The translations under genes were made by a program, and so were the position numbers. From an uncultured Gammaproteobacteria bacterium (GTDB lineage Bacteria; Pseudomonadota; Gammaproteobacteria; Arenicellales; JAANXG01), in assembly GCA_947258785.1 (NCBI GenBank), contig CAMYJT010000013.1, forward strand, positions 1 through 43,731: DNA of 43,731 bases, given 5' to 3'. Of the stretch, positions 15,718 through 24,419 are shown piece by piece. How positions within the stretch are numbered: position 1 is the first letter of the stretch; each line of letters opens with the position of its first letter. Under the pieces are notes generated by a model. It searched no databases. It was given only the letters and a program-made list of their open reading frames with translations, and was not told where the DNA came from.

Positions 15718-16545
15718 TTAATCGCGGTCGCCGGTTTCGACGGCGTCCGCCAACACAATCTGTCCGTCCTGGATGCGGAACTGGCCAAACTTCACATTGG
15801 CCCGGGCCTCGGCCTCGGTGGGCAGCTGGCCCTGATCGCGCAGGCGCTTGATCAACGCCCGCTCGGCGGTGAGGTCGCCGGCTTCCCGCACGGCCGACAT
15901 CTGCGCGCGCACCTGCGGCTCGATGACCGGCGCGGCCGTGGTCTCCCACTTGTAGATGCCGTCCGGCAATTGACCATTCGCGGCGCCGACGGCGATGGCC
16001 TCGCCGGGCGCGAAGCGGTGTTGGATCAGCTCGCCGCCCGGCCCCGACACCGTCAGCGTCAGGTGCGCGTAATTCGCGGGGACTCCCGCCGCATCGGTGG
16101 TGGCGTGCGCCGGCTGCCAGTAGACGCCGCTGGCGTCGCCGGCCAGGGAAAAGCCGGACTCGGGCGATTGCTGTGCCGCATCCACTTTGGAACTGGCTGT
16201 AACGTCCGCTCCACCGCCGTCTTGGTCCTGCGCCTCAAAGTATTCGGGCCGCGGCCCTCCTGATTCGTCGTGTTCTATGGCATCGCGTGCAACGGCCGCG
16301 AGCTGTTCGTTTGGGGAGGCTGTTATCGGATTCGTGGCGGCGAAGATTGGTGCGGAGTCTGCGGGTTGCTTGATAGCCGTGTCCACCGCGCCGCTTTCCG
16401 GCGGGGGTGCGCTCGCTTGCTCGACCGGCTCGGTACACCCAAACATGGCCGTCGCCAGCGCGGCCGTCATTATCACCCACCCGAGTGTTCCTGCGATCGG
16501 GCGCTGCCGATCACCGTTATGGTCCTGATTGTCGTTGTACTTCAC
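15718..16545 (-). CDS. Lipoprotein of unknown function
   Basis: A 275-residue protein starting at a GTG with GGGGGA six bases upstream. The lipobox AMFGC follows a hydrophobic stretch (about 22-37). The mature N-terminus is low-complexity, acidic and Pro/Ala-rich. The middle has a beta-type segment (YAHLTLTVSGPGGELIQHRF) and GIYKWETTAAPVI. The C-terminus ends with a segment containing FGQFRIQDGQIVLAD, a motif that could be a short fibre-binding or assembly signal. It lies 40 bases upstream of the S74 fibre gene and is probably its membrane anchor or assembly partner. I do not recognise a named family. Confidence 0.7.
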   Translation of the reverse strand: MKYNDNQDHNGDRQRPIAGTLGWVIMTAALATAMFGCTEPVEQASAPPPESGAVDTAIKQPADSAPIFAATNPITASPNEQLAAVARDAIEHDESGGPRPEYFEAQDQDGGGADVTASSKVDAAQQSPESGFSLAGDASGVYWQPAHATTDAAGVPANYAHLTLTVSGPGGELIQHRFAPGEAIAVGAANGQLPDGIYKWETTAAPVIEPQVRAQMSAVREAGDLTAERALIKRLRDQGQLPTEAEARANVKFGQFRIQDGQIVLADAVETGDRD

Positions 16546-16917
16546 CCCTTGTCCCCCAAAACAACTTATTAGTCGTTACGCTTTTTTATCGCAGTTTAAT
16601 AACCAAGTCAAACACTCGGTATTTCCTCGGTGAATGTAAGGTTGGACCCGAGCCCGCGGTGTTGGTTCCCCCGGGGTGTTGTGGTCAGTGTTGAGCGCTT
16701 GGGGCGCCGGTGGTCAACCCGCAACAAAAGCGGGATCGGAGTTACTTACTCCGGCCCCAGGTTCTTTCGAGCGAAGCGCAAGTGCGGGCGTTCGACAACA
16801 CACTGGGACGGGATCGGCGAGTGGCCGGATACACGCGCCGCTGCCACCACCGATCGGATTAGTGACGTCAATAAAACTGAGTGCTGCCGATCTCGCCGCC
16901 GTGACGCAAGCCGGTGA
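16546..16917. other. Intergenic region with a REP-like palindrome
   Basis: About 370 bases between two minus-strand genes. The only structure I see is the palindrome around 16736-16758, listed separately. Promoter elements for the lipoprotein-fibre operon should lie near 16560-16620, which is AT-richer. Confidence 0.45.
16736..16758. repeat. REP-like palindrome, copy 1 (CGGAGT...ACTCCG type)
   Basis: CGGAGT at 16737-16742 faces ACTCCG at 16748-16753 across a five-base loop, followed by GCCCC. The reverse complement (GGGGCCGGAGT-5-ACTCCG) closely matches the copy at 21071. Confidence 0.7.
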
Positions 16918-19308
16918 TTAGGGCGCCCGATGGCCCGGCGGTGGTTGCTGCTCCGCCTGCGCGGTGTCGGCCGCGCCGGGGGGGTGGACGGTGTGGTAGC
17001 GGTCGGCGGCCGGCGCCTTGATCCGGCTCACGGCGCCATTGGGCCAGCGCACCTCGACGGCGCCGATCTCGGCGGCCTCGCCGAGTCCGAAATGCACCGA
17101 AGCGGGATGCTGGGTGGAGAAGGAGTCGCCGTTCACCACCTTGGTGGTGTGGGTGCCGCCGGGCGTCTCGACCGTCACGGTGGCGCCGATGGGGGAGTAG
17201 CCGTCTGCGTGATCGGGCAGCCGGACGCCGACCCAGTGGCCGGACTGGTCCAGCGTGTTCTGGTAGACGTGCAGGGTATAGCGGTTGCGGTCCAGACCGG
17301 CGGTCTTGAACTCGACCACCAGCAGATCGACGCGGCCGTCGGCATCAAGGTCGTCGGCGACCACACCGCGGCCGTCGTATTCGAACGAAGCGCCGAGTAA
17401 AAACGCGACGTTGACGAATTCCGCACCGCCGCGGTTCATCATCAACACCTTGTGCTCGTAACCGTTCCAGGAGATGTCGGCCTGGCGCAGGGCGGTGGAC
17501 TCGGTCTGAAACACGATGTCGCGGGCCGGATCCTCCTTGGCACCGTCGGTGTAGATGTCGTGGCGCCAGAAGGTTGTGCAGTAGTCCTGGGTGCTGCGGC
17601 CGCTGTAGTGGCCGTTGGCCACGAAGATGTCTTTGTCGCCGTCGTTGTCGAAGTCGAAGGAGCTCGCCCCCCACGACCAGCCCGTGCGCGCCACCTGGTC
17701 GTTGAACGGGGCGCGGACGAAGCGGTCCCCGCGGCGCAGGAACATGCGGTTGCCGTAGCCCATGGCCTTGCGCATGACATTGTGGATCGGCTTGTCGTCC
17801 CGCACCAGGCCCATCGACTCCAGCCGCCGGGCGGTGGTCGAGCTCATGCCGATGACGTAGAAATCCAGCTGGCCGTCGCGGTCGTAGTCGGCAAAGGTGT
17901 GGCCCATGCCGAAGAAATGCCGGTCGGTTCCGAAACGGTCGCTGACGTCGGTGAACGTGCCGGCGCCGTCGTTGAGATAGGTGTCGAAACCGGCGTAATC
18001 GCTGACCACGATCAAATCGAGGTCCTGATCGTCGTCAAGATCGACGAACGAAGTCGTGTAGGTGCGCCGGTAACGCTTGCCGGCCAGGCCGGCGGCTTCA
18101 GTGACGTCGGTGAAGGTGCCGTTGCCGTCGTTGCGCAACAAATAGGCCGGGAAGCCGTCGTTGGCGTCGTAGTACGGGGTGGGGTACTGCCCCTTGCTGT
18201 AGGCGTACTTGTAGTTGGCGATGAATAGATCGATGTCACCGTCACCGTCGATGTCGCCGGCGGTGACGGCCTTGGGGAAGCCGAAGTGGGTGTCGGCGAT
18301 GCGCCGCCCGGCGCTCAGGAACCGGCCCTCGGCGTCGCCCTCGAACAGCAGCGGGTAACCCTCGGTATCGACGGCTACGTAATCGACGTGGCCGTCACCG
18401 GTGAGGTCGGCCAACACCGCACCGTCGTACAGATCCGGGTCGTCTTTAAGGAACGGCTGGGTCTCGAAGCGGCCGTTGCCGCGGTTCCAGACCACCAGGT
18501 TCTGGCCGCCGACGACGATTTCCGACAGGCCGTCTTTGTTCAAGTCATAGACCAGCACGGGGTGGATGAGCGGCCGCGCATCGCTGCCGGGCACCGTGAA
18601 CACCTCGCGGAAGGCCGGTGGGCGCTCGCGCTCGAGGATCTCCATGCTGCGCACGCTGATGGTGTCGGGAACCGGCTCGGCCGCGGCGTCGATGGGCTTT
18701 TCCCACAGCACGTGCAGTTCGGCGCGGATAATCACCCGGTGGGCCGGTGCGTCACGCGCGACGTGCAGCACCGCGGACACCGTCGATTCGGCCGGCTTGC
18801 CGCCGCTGGGGGGGCTGAACTCGCTGTGATGCCATTCGGTCTGCACGATTTCGTAGCCCTGCCGCGCGGCGTCGGCGAGGAACGCCCGCCAGGTCTCCGG
18901 CGTCAACCGCTGGCCGCCCTCGGTGAACCGGTAGCGCGCGATGTTCAGCTCCAGCGGTTCGCTGCTCTGGTGTTTACCCAGTATCAGGGTCTTGAATGGG
19001 AAATGGCCCAGGATCATGAACCGGCCCGGCTTGCGGAGCAGGTCGTCCCACAGCCGGCTGAAGCGGGCCTCGTAGGCCTGGGCGACCAACTCCGGCCCCC
19101 ACAACAGCGAATCCAGCCGTTGCCGCTTTTTGATCAGGTCCTGGGCCCCTTTGCGCGCGGTGGCGTAAGCCTCCGGGCCGAGGTCCGGCGGCGCGCTGTA
19201 GGCGCCGGGGGCCAGGAGCAGTCCGGCCAGCACGCCGAGGGTCGCGGGATAACGGGCGCGGTGCTGCCGGGACGGGGGCTGGTGAGTGATGTTTAAAGAG
19301 TCAGTCAT
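16918..19308 (-). CDS. Secreted FG-GAP/VCBS propeller protein with ASPIC/UnbV domain
   Basis: About 796 residues from the ATG at 19308; the frame is open to 19359, and another ATG at 19338 is possible. A signal peptide (ATLGVLAGLLLAPGAYSA) is present. The central part holds at least seven calcium-binding FG-GAP blades of the form D-x-D-x-D-G: DLNKDGLSEIVV, DLTGDGHVDYVAV, DIDGDGDIDLFIANY, DLDDDQDLDLIVV, DYDRDGQLDFYVI, DFDNDGDKDIFVANGH and DLDADGRVDLLVV. The C-terminus (WVGVRLPDHADGYSPIGATV, then FGLGEAAEIGAVEVRWPNG) is an ASPIC/UnbV domain, as in CRTAC1-like proteins. A periplasmic or extracellular beta-propeller binding calcium and perhaps a partner protein is likely. It has no evident enzymatic site. 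Confidence 0.85.
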   Translation of the reverse strand: MTDSLNITHQPPSRQHRARYPATLGVLAGLLLAPGAYSAPPDLGPEAYATARKGAQDLIKKRQRLDSLLWGPELVAQAYEARFSRLWDDLLRKPGRFMILGHFPFKTLILGKHQSSEPLELNIARYRFTEGGQRLTPETWRAFLADAARQGYEIVQTEWHHSEFSPPSGGKPAESTVSAVLHVARDAPAHRVIIRAELHVLWEKPIDAAAEPVPDTISVRSMEILERERPPAFREVFTVPGSDARPLIHPVLVYDLNKDGLSEIVVGGQNLVVWNRGNGRFETQPFLKDDPDLYDGAVLADLTGDGHVDYVAVDTEGYPLLFEGDAEGRFLSAGRRIADTHFGFPKAVTAGDIDGDGDIDLFIANYKYAYSKGQYPTPYYDANDGFPAYLLRNDGNGTFTDVTEAAGLAGKRYRRTYTTSFVDLDDDQDLDLIVVSDYAGFDTYLNDGAGTFTDVSDRFGTDRHFFGMGHTFADYDRDGQLDFYVIGMSSTTARRLESMGLVRDDKPIHNVMRKAMGYGNRMFLRRGDRFVRAPFNDQVARTGWSWGASSFDFDNDGDKDIFVANGHYSGRSTQDYCTTFWRHDIYTDGAKEDPARDIVFQTESTALRQADISWNGYEHKVLMMNRGGAEFVNVAFLLGASFEYDGRGVVADDLDADGRVDLLVVEFKTAGLDRNRYTLHVYQNTLDQSGHWVGVRLPDHADGYSPIGATVTVETPGGTHTTKVVNGDSFSTQHPASVHFGLGEAAEIGAVEVRWPNGAVSRIKAPAADRYHTVHPPGAADTAQAEQQPPPGHRAP

Positions 19309-19789
19309 GCGCAGGGTCACTGTGTTGCCGAAGGTCATATGGTAGCACGCGGCAGGCACCGGGTTGGCAGGGCGGGTGGGCGTACGTAAAGCGCCGACAT
19401 CGACAGAAGACAGCGCGCGAATCCGGCCTGGAGCGGTACAAGCAAAACGGGTCGGCGGAAAGAATATGAAGAATTAAGGATTCGGAGTTGTTTACTCCGG
19501 CCCCTTAAGTTCTTAGCCAGGCGCACAGGACACGTCAGCCGCGACCGGATACTTCCTTGACGTTTACAGGGTTATTGTCTCGGTGTGGTTGAAGGTAACG
19601 GTTGTCATGACACCGGGTTCGGTTGGAGAAGCACCAACACTAGCAGTGCGAAATTACGGTGGGATGTGCGCCCCGCAGCGGGTTGGTGTCATCCCGATGA
19701 CGACGAGCTTGCCGTTAAGGGGCCAAATCGGGAAGGACGCTATGCGGTGCGTGGATAAACAACTAGTGTAAGAACGAGGAGGACGGGTG
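19309..19789. other. Divergent intergenic region with a REP-like palindrome
   Basis: About 480 bases between the propeller gene and the TIG-domain gene, containing the palindrome at 19474-19508. A 62-codon frame at 19583-19771 has no ribosome binding site or recognisable product. Confidence 0.45.
19474..19508. repeat. REP-like palindrome, copy 2
   Basis: Outer arms TTAAGG (19474-19479) and CCTTAA (19503-19508) enclose inner arms CGGAGT (19483-19488) and ACTCCG (19494-19499) with a five-base loop. The inner part is the same as copy 1. Confidence 0.75.
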
Positions 19790-20715
19790 ATGCGGAGGAT
19801 TACAACTAGGCTTTCACTCATTGGGGCCGGTTTGCTGCTGTGGGGGTTGTCGGGCCCGGCCGCGGCACAGACTTTGAGTCAGATTGTTGACGCGGTGAAA
19901 ATGGTGCACGAACAGAACCGGGCACTCGGGCAGGTAGTGCAGCAGCTGATTGAAGAGCAACAGTCGGGTGCATCTGCCAAGGAACACGCTCAGCAGCTGG
20001 TGGTGACGCAGGTCGAAACCAGCTTCGACAACGGTGACGCCACCCTGATGATCCACGGCCGCAACTTCGACAACGGAGTTTCCCCCGAAGTCACCTTGGG
20101 CGGCGTAGCGATGACGGTGGACACGGCGACAGACGTGTTGATCATGACGGTGCCGCAAACGGTGGCGCCGGGCGATTATCTGCTGGTGGTCAGCACCGGT
20201 CAGGCAACCGTGCAGCACGACAGCTATGCCATGACCGTGGGCGCCCCACCGCAGAGTTGTGCACCCGGGACCGTGGCGGTCGGCATCGACGAAAACGGCA
20301 ACCTCATCTGTGAGGTGCCGCTCGAACAGGCGTGCGACCCAGGCACCGTAGTGGTCGGGGTGGACGCCAACGGCGACCTGATCTGCGAGGTGCCGCTGCA
20401 GCAGGAGTGCCCACCGGGGACGGTAGTCACCGGTGTCGATGAAAACGGCGATCTGATCTGCACGTCCCTGGAGCAGGCCTGTCCGCCGGATGAATTTGTT
20501 TCCGGCATTGACGCCAACGCCCCGAGAACTGCACCGACGGTGTGGATAACGACGACGACGGTTTGGTCGATTGCGCCGATCCGGAGTGCGCTGCGCATGC
20601 GTCTTGCGGCGGGCCGGGCATCGAGGTCTGTGACAACGGTGTGGACGACGACGGCGACAACTTTGTGGATTGCGACGATACGGACTGCCTCTTTGATGAG
20701 TTCTGTACTCGTTAG
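19790..20715 (+). CDS. Secreted TIG-domain protein with C-terminal Asp-rich repeats; contains a frameshift
   Basis: The ATG at 19790 has GAGGAGG seven bases upstream and a clear signal peptide ending in PAAAQ. Residues about 27-65 are helical (IVDAVKMVHEQNRALGQVV). A TIG/IPT-like immunoglobulin domain follows (ATLMIHGRNFDNG, then APGDYLLVVSTG). Next come four repeats of about 25 residues, such as CDPGTVVVGVDANGDLIC. Near 20519-20521 the frame shifts by -1. In the new frame coding resumes as ENCTDGVDNDDDGLVDC and CDNGVDDDGDNFVDCDD, Asp-rich Cys-containing calcium-type repeats, ending at a TAG at 20713-20715 just before a terminator. Without the shift the product ends at 20737 in a Thr/Ser-rich nonsense tail. 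A real mutation, a programmed shift or an assembly error are all possible. Confidence 0.7.
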
Positions 20716-20750
20716 CGCAGCCGGTTCTTCGTCATAGCGTTACGCTGGGT

Positions 20751-20783
20751 GCAGCCGCTGATTCAGGCGGCTGCGCCTTTTTT
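20751..20783 (+). terminator. Rho-independent terminator
   Basis: GCAGCCGC (20751-20758) and GCGGCTGC (20767-20774) form a perfect eight-base GC-rich stem with an eight-base loop, followed by a run of six T (20778-20783). It lies 35 bases after the TAG that ends the shifted frame of the TIG gene, supporting that stop as the true end. Confidence 0.85.
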
Positions 20784-20820
20784 GTCGCAAACACTTGCCA
20801 CCGCGCGCGGTGGCGTACTC

Positions 20821-20960
20821 GGCGCATTCTGTGACGACGGTTCCGGCAACGACAACGATCATCTTATTGATTGCTTTGATCCGGTTGATTGCTTTGATCC
20901 GGACTGCCTGAACGAGCCTGTGTGCAACGAACCGGAGGGTTGCACTAACGCTCAGAACGA
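20821..20960 (+). pseudogene. Remnant of an Asp-rich Cys repeat domain
   Basis: One plus-strand frame reads FCDDGSGNDNDHLIDC, then FDPDCLNEPVCNEPEGC, the same kind of repeat as the C-terminus of the TIG gene just upstream. It has no start or ribosome binding site of its own and lies beyond a terminator. An exact 18-base tandem duplication is inside it (20867-20902). It looks like a leftover of a duplicated or formerly longer gene. Confidence 0.5.
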
Positions 20961-21000
20961 TGATCGGGCCAAGCGGATCAACTGCGCGGCGGAACTTAAA

Positions 21001-21033
21001 ACATGGGGTCGGAGTCACGACTCTGACCCATGT
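21001..21033. repeat. REP-like palindrome, copy 3
   Basis: A 33-base near-perfect palindrome: ACATGGGGTCGGAGT on the left against ACTCTGACCCATGT on the right, with one bulged G and one G-T pair. It is intermediate between the CGGAGT type and the CAGAGC type of the later copies. Confidence 0.75.
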
Positions 21034-21070
21034 TCCCACCGAGAGAAGTGGCGTCGGGTGAAGAGTATGG

Positions 21071-21092
21071 GGCCGGAGTGAGTAACTCCGCC
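21071..21092. repeat. REP-like palindrome, copy 4
   Basis: CGGAGT (21074-21079) and ACTCCG (21085-21090) around a five-base loop, with GGC and GCC arms outside. It is an inverted-orientation match to copies 1 and 2. Confidence 0.7.
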
Positions 21093-21165
21093 TCCTTCGC
21101 GCGGTGCCCCCCAGCAAGTGATCGCAACGATGGGTGCCTTGGTCATTCCGGTGTTGGGTATGTTG

Positions 21166-22611
21166 TTAGTCAGGGATTTTTAATGTTTTCTGGAACGGCG
21201 ATCGCGCATCGAGTTGCCACTCGGCGTTTCGCGGCGGTGGGCCGCGTTTTGCGTTTGCGTTGGCCAGGTTCGGATTCATGAAAATACCCACGGCAATCCA
21301 GAATACCAGCGCTGAGCCACGAATCTGCAGATTGAAATCTCCAAGACTGTGAACGGCGATGGCGATCATACTGCCGGCCGCGGCAAGCTGCACAAAGGTA
21401 AACCGCTTGGGCCTCGATTTGCGAAACCAGTAGATTAAGGCCAGGCCGGTTGCCAGCGCGCCGCACAATCCCAGTTCGAATAAAAACTGCAGCCAGTCGT
21501 TGTGGGCTTGGTCGAATTGTTTCTGCAGGTTGCCAGGCTGTACCAGCGGAAAGGCGTCGACAAAGGCGCCGGCGCCGATACCGGTGACCCAAGCGGACAG
21601 GGGGAACTCGAGCATCGCCAGCCAGATGTCGTAGCGGCTGGTAGCGTCCGGCAAGCGCATGAATCGCTGAGTCAAGGCCAACGGACCGAACCACAAGGCG
21701 GCCAGTACGATGGCGCAAACCATGGCGATCCACGCCCAGCGTGTGGCCGTTACGTTCTGGAATTCAGTGGAACGGCTCAGCAACCAGAACCAGGCGGTGA
21801 CCCCGATCAGGGCGGAGGCCAGGCCCAGACGCGAGTGGCTGTTGGCAATCGCCAACCCAACAACTACAGCGTAAAGTGCGGCTGAGGCGTAGCGCACTGG
21901 CCGGGGTGAATCGAAGCCACCGCCGCGCCTGGATGCAAACAGGAATGCGGTGCCGAGAGGCAGGCACACGGCCAACAAGCCGGCGAAGTGGTTTCGATTT
22001 ACGAATGTGCCGGTGACGTCCTGAAGGTAATGTTGCTTAGGCCAGATCCCCAGGATGGTCTCCTGACCGGCGGCGAACACAATCAACCCGTACAGGGATT
22101 CGAAGGCGGCCAGGGCCACCACGGCGGCGAGGACCCAGCGTACCGCGCGGCGTTCCATGGATGCCACCAGCCAGGCGGTAATCCAGTAGATCGAGAAGCT
22201 GGCCCAGTAGGACAGGGCGTAGCCCATATGGATGGTGTTGGGAAAGTACCCGGGTTTGAGCACCGGGGCGCCGGGCTCGGCGTGGGCGAGTGTCTCGAAG
22301 GGATCCGGAGAGATCCATCCCAAAGCGATCTGGAACGCGATGTACGTGCTGAGCACGGCCCAGGGCACCAGCCATGGTCCGGCCTTTTCGGGTCCCTGGC
22401 CGATCAGGTATTGATAGACGACGGCGAGGACGACGGCGATGGCGTGCAGCGCCTGCACCGACACGACGTAGCCGCCCTTCGCCAACGGTACAATGAGAAG
22501 TGCCAGAATAAGAATTGTTGTGGTGATGCGGCTGACGGCGATGCCCGTGTGCAGTCTGCGCAGCGACCGTTCCGTAGTCGTGGTGTCAACCAGCTCTAGT
22601 CGTCTAGACAC
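21166..22611 (-). CDS. O-antigen ligase/polymerase family membrane protein (Wzy_C type)
   Basis: A 481-residue polytopic protein with about 11-12 hydrophobic helices. It carries the large periplasmic loop and the segment with GTFVNRNHFAGLLAVCLPLG, a hallmark of the O-antigen ligase-related Wzy_C family. Another loop segment is YDIWLAMLEFPLSAWVTGIG, followed by QAHNDWLQFLFELG, where the His and Asp/Asn near the membrane are typical of this family. It would either polymerise or ligate lipid-linked glycan at the outer face of the inner membrane. It stands apart from the main polysaccharide locus and could serve the same polymer, or a protein O-glycosylation route. I cannot decide between ligase and polymerase. 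Confidence 0.83.
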   Translation of the reverse strand: MSRRLELVDTTTTERSLRRLHTGIAVSRITTTILILALLIVPLAKGGYVVSVQALHAIAVVLAVVYQYLIGQGPEKAGPWLVPWAVLSTYIAFQIALGWISPDPFETLAHAEPGAPVLKPGYFPNTIHMGYALSYWASFSIYWITAWLVASMERRAVRWVLAAVVALAAFESLYGLIVFAAGQETILGIWPKQHYLQDVTGTFVNRNHFAGLLAVCLPLGTAFLFASRRGGGFDSPRPVRYASAALYAVVVGLAIANSHSRLGLASALIGVTAWFWLLSRSTEFQNVTATRWAWIAMVCAIVLAALWFGPLALTQRFMRLPDATSRYDIWLAMLEFPLSAWVTGIGAGAFVDAFPLVQPGNLQKQFDQAHNDWLQFLFELGLCGALATGLALIYWFRKSRPKRFTFVQLAAAGSMIAIAVHSLGDFNLQIRGSALVFWIAVGIFMNPNLANANAKRGPPPRNAEWQLDARSPFQKTLKIPD

Positions 22612-22701
22612 CGGTGAGGTTTAGTCCGTAACTTAGTCCGTCTGGTTGCCGTCTTGGCGTAATCTGCCAACCAGTCCGGTGACCGAGCTTTGGGCTGTCG
22701 G

Positions 22702-22899
22702 TTAATTGACAAAGATGTACAGCACGAACAGCGCCAGGGCCACCGCCACGGCGTGGAACGCGACCCGTGCGAACATGTATTCGTGGCTGTGTTGGCGGTC
22801 GGACTCACCGCCCTTGCTCATTGAGATCAGGCCCCACGCCAGCGAACCGACCGTCAACGCGAGCGCCAAAAAGACCAGTACGAGCAGAGCCGTGCGCAT
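22702..22899 (-). CDS. Small two-transmembrane protein
   Basis: A 65-residue protein with two hydrophobic helices (TALLVLVFLALALTVGSLAW and FHAVAVALALFVLYIF) separated by a short charged loop, KGGESDRQHSHEYMFAR. The layout recalls the DUF2909/HIG1-like twin-TM proteins often found near respiratory complexes in proteobacteria, but I make that comparison from shape, not from a specific motif. It lies on the same strand as the ligase-like gene, 90 bases upstream of it. Confidence 0.6.
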   Translation of the reverse strand: MRTALLVLVFLALALTVGSLAWGLISMSKGGESDRQHSHEYMFARVAFHAVAVALALFVLYIFVN

Positions 22900-22987
22900 G
22901 GTTTGCAGCCTCCCGGAGTGGATTCAGGATTTATTCACCGTGTTCGAGGATTTTACTCGATTCCTGAGTAAAAGTTCAGTTGGAAAG

Positions 22988-23019
22988 AATTGGGTCAGAG
23001 CTTTCGCTCTAACCCAATT
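22988..23019. repeat. REP-like palindrome, copy 5
   Basis: AATTGGGTCAGAGC on the left and GCTCTAACCCAATT on the right around a four-base loop, a 14-base stem with one mismatch. It lies downstream of fccB. Confidence 0.8.
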
Positions 23020-23036
23020 ATTCAGGGCTAAAAAAA

Positions 23037-23064
23037 TAGGGTCAGAGCTATTGCTCTGACCCTA
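23037..23064. repeat. REP-like palindrome, copy 6
   Basis: TAGGGTCAGAGC (23037-23048) and GCTCTGACCCTA (23053-23064) form a perfect 12-base stem around TATT. Together with copy 5 it makes a close pair in the intergenic space after fccB, where it could also end transcription or stabilise the 3' end of the fccAB messenger. Confidence 0.85.
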
Positions 23065-23100
23065 CATTTGTCGGTGTTTCCTCCGGAGGAGGAGATTCGC

Positions 23101-24405
23101 TTAGCCGAACATGTCGCTGGTGATGCCTTTGTACCAGCCCTTGGCGTACTTGGCCTCGTTCTTGTAGAAGCGGTCGTTCTCTCCCGGATGGGGAGGGGTG
23201 ACGCCGCCCGACACCTTCTTGATTGCTCCTTCCTTCAACTGGTACACGGCCGCGACCGAGATGCCGAAGTCCGGGCTGATCAGGCTGTAGCAGGTGTTGG
23301 CGTAAGACGGTGTGGGCTGTGACTGGCCGGCCATTTTGGCGACGATGGCCGCGGCGCAGTTTTTGGCCTGCGAATTGGCCGAGTGCCCGGACTTCGGCAT
23401 CGCGCCGGCGACGCAGGAATCACCCAGCACGTATACGCTCTTGGCGACCTTCGACTCGAAGGTGCCCTGGTCGACATCGCACCAGCCGTCTTTGTTGGTG
23501 AGCCCCGCGCTCATGACCAGCGCGCTGGCCTTCTGATGCGGGATGAAGTTGATCACGTCGCCCTTGAATTTGTCGCCGAACTCCTTCTCCACCGTCATCG
23601 TCGATGGATCGATCTTCACCACCGGACCGCCCTGGTCGCCGCTCACCCACTGGATCATCTTGCCCTCACCCAGACCGTAGAGGTGCGCCCAGGCGGCGTG
23701 GAAGGCTTTTTGCTTGGAGTGGCTCGGATTCGAATCGACAATCACAATGCGTGATTTCGGTTTGTTGGCTTTCAGGTAGTGGGCGATCAGGCTCGCGCGC
23801 TCGTAGGGGCCCGGGGGGCACCGGAACGGCTTGCGCGGCGGCACGATCAGTACGACGCCGCCGTCGGCCATGGCCTCCAATTGCTTGCGGAGCAGCACGG
23901 TCTGCGGGCCGGCATGCCACGCGTGTGGCATCGACTCGGCGACCTTGTCGTCGTTCTCGACACGGCCGTATTCGAAGGAAATGCCCGGCGACAACACGAG
24001 CGCGTCGGCACTCAAGGCCTGGCCGCCTTTCAGGGACACCTTTTTGGCTGCGGCGTCGACCCCGGTGACCTCGCCGTTGATGACGTTGATGCCGCGCGCC
24101 TTCAGGCCGTCGTAGCTGTGGGTGATTTCCGCGATGCTCATGTCACCGGCGATGACCTTGTTGCTGAACGGACAGGTGACGTATTTGGCCTCCTTCTCCA
24201 CCAGGGTGACATTGAGATCCGGGCCCCAGCGCTTGAGATAGCTCGCGCAGGTGGCGCCGCCGAAGCCGCCGCCGACCACCACAACCCGGCCACCGGCCTT
24301 GGCCATCGCCGCGGTCGGCAGCCCGCACGCCGTCAAGGTTGACACCGCACCGGTCGCGCCCAGGAGCTTGATGAAGTCTCTGCGATTCATATCATGGATA
24401 TTCAT
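23101..24405 (-). CDS. fccB: Flavocytochrome c sulfide dehydrogenase, flavoprotein subunit
   Basis: A 434-residue FAD protein that oxidises sulfide to sulfur or polysulfide in the periplasm and passes electrons to the cytochrome subunit. The N-terminus has a twin-arginine signal (MNRRDFIKLLGA, RR at 8-9), then the dinucleotide fold VVVGGGFGGATCA (43-54). C78 in YVTCPFSN matches the cysteine that binds FAD covalently in characterised FccB. C196 (RCPPGPYERA) and C372 (NTCYSL) match the redox-active pair, once about 36 signal residues are subtracted. The ATG at 24405 has GAGGG upstream. A GTG at 24423, overlapping the fccA stop, is the alternative. The C-terminal FCSD domain is complete. Confidence 0.93.
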   Translation of the reverse strand: MNIHDMNRRDFIKLLGATGAVSTLTACGLPTAAMAKAGGRVVVVGGGFGGATCASYLKRWGPDLNVTLVEKEAKYVTCPFSNKVIAGDMSIAEITHSYDGLKARGINVINGEVTGVDAAAKKVSLKGGQALSADALVLSPGISFEYGRVENDDKVAESMPHAWHAGPQTVLLRKQLEAMADGGVVLIVPPRKPFRCPPGPYERASLIAHYLKANKPKSRIVIVDSNPSHSKQKAFHAAWAHLYGLGEGKMIQWVSGDQGGPVVKIDPSTMTVEKEFGDKFKGDVINFIPHQKASALVMSAGLTNKDGWCDVDQGTFESKVAKSVYVLGDSCVAGAMPKSGHSANSQAKNCAAAIVAKMAGQSQPTPSYANTCYSLISPDFGISVAAVYQLKEGAIKKVSGGVTPPHPGENDRFYKNEAKYAKGWYKGITSDMFG

Positions 24406-24419
24406 TACTATGCCCTCAC

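Noticed and set aside
17452..19296. Two long plus-strand frames (258 and 336 codons) opposite the propeller gene
   Set aside because: They mirror the Asp-rich FG-GAP repeats of the real minus-strand gene and give Val/Ala/Gly-rich nonsense.
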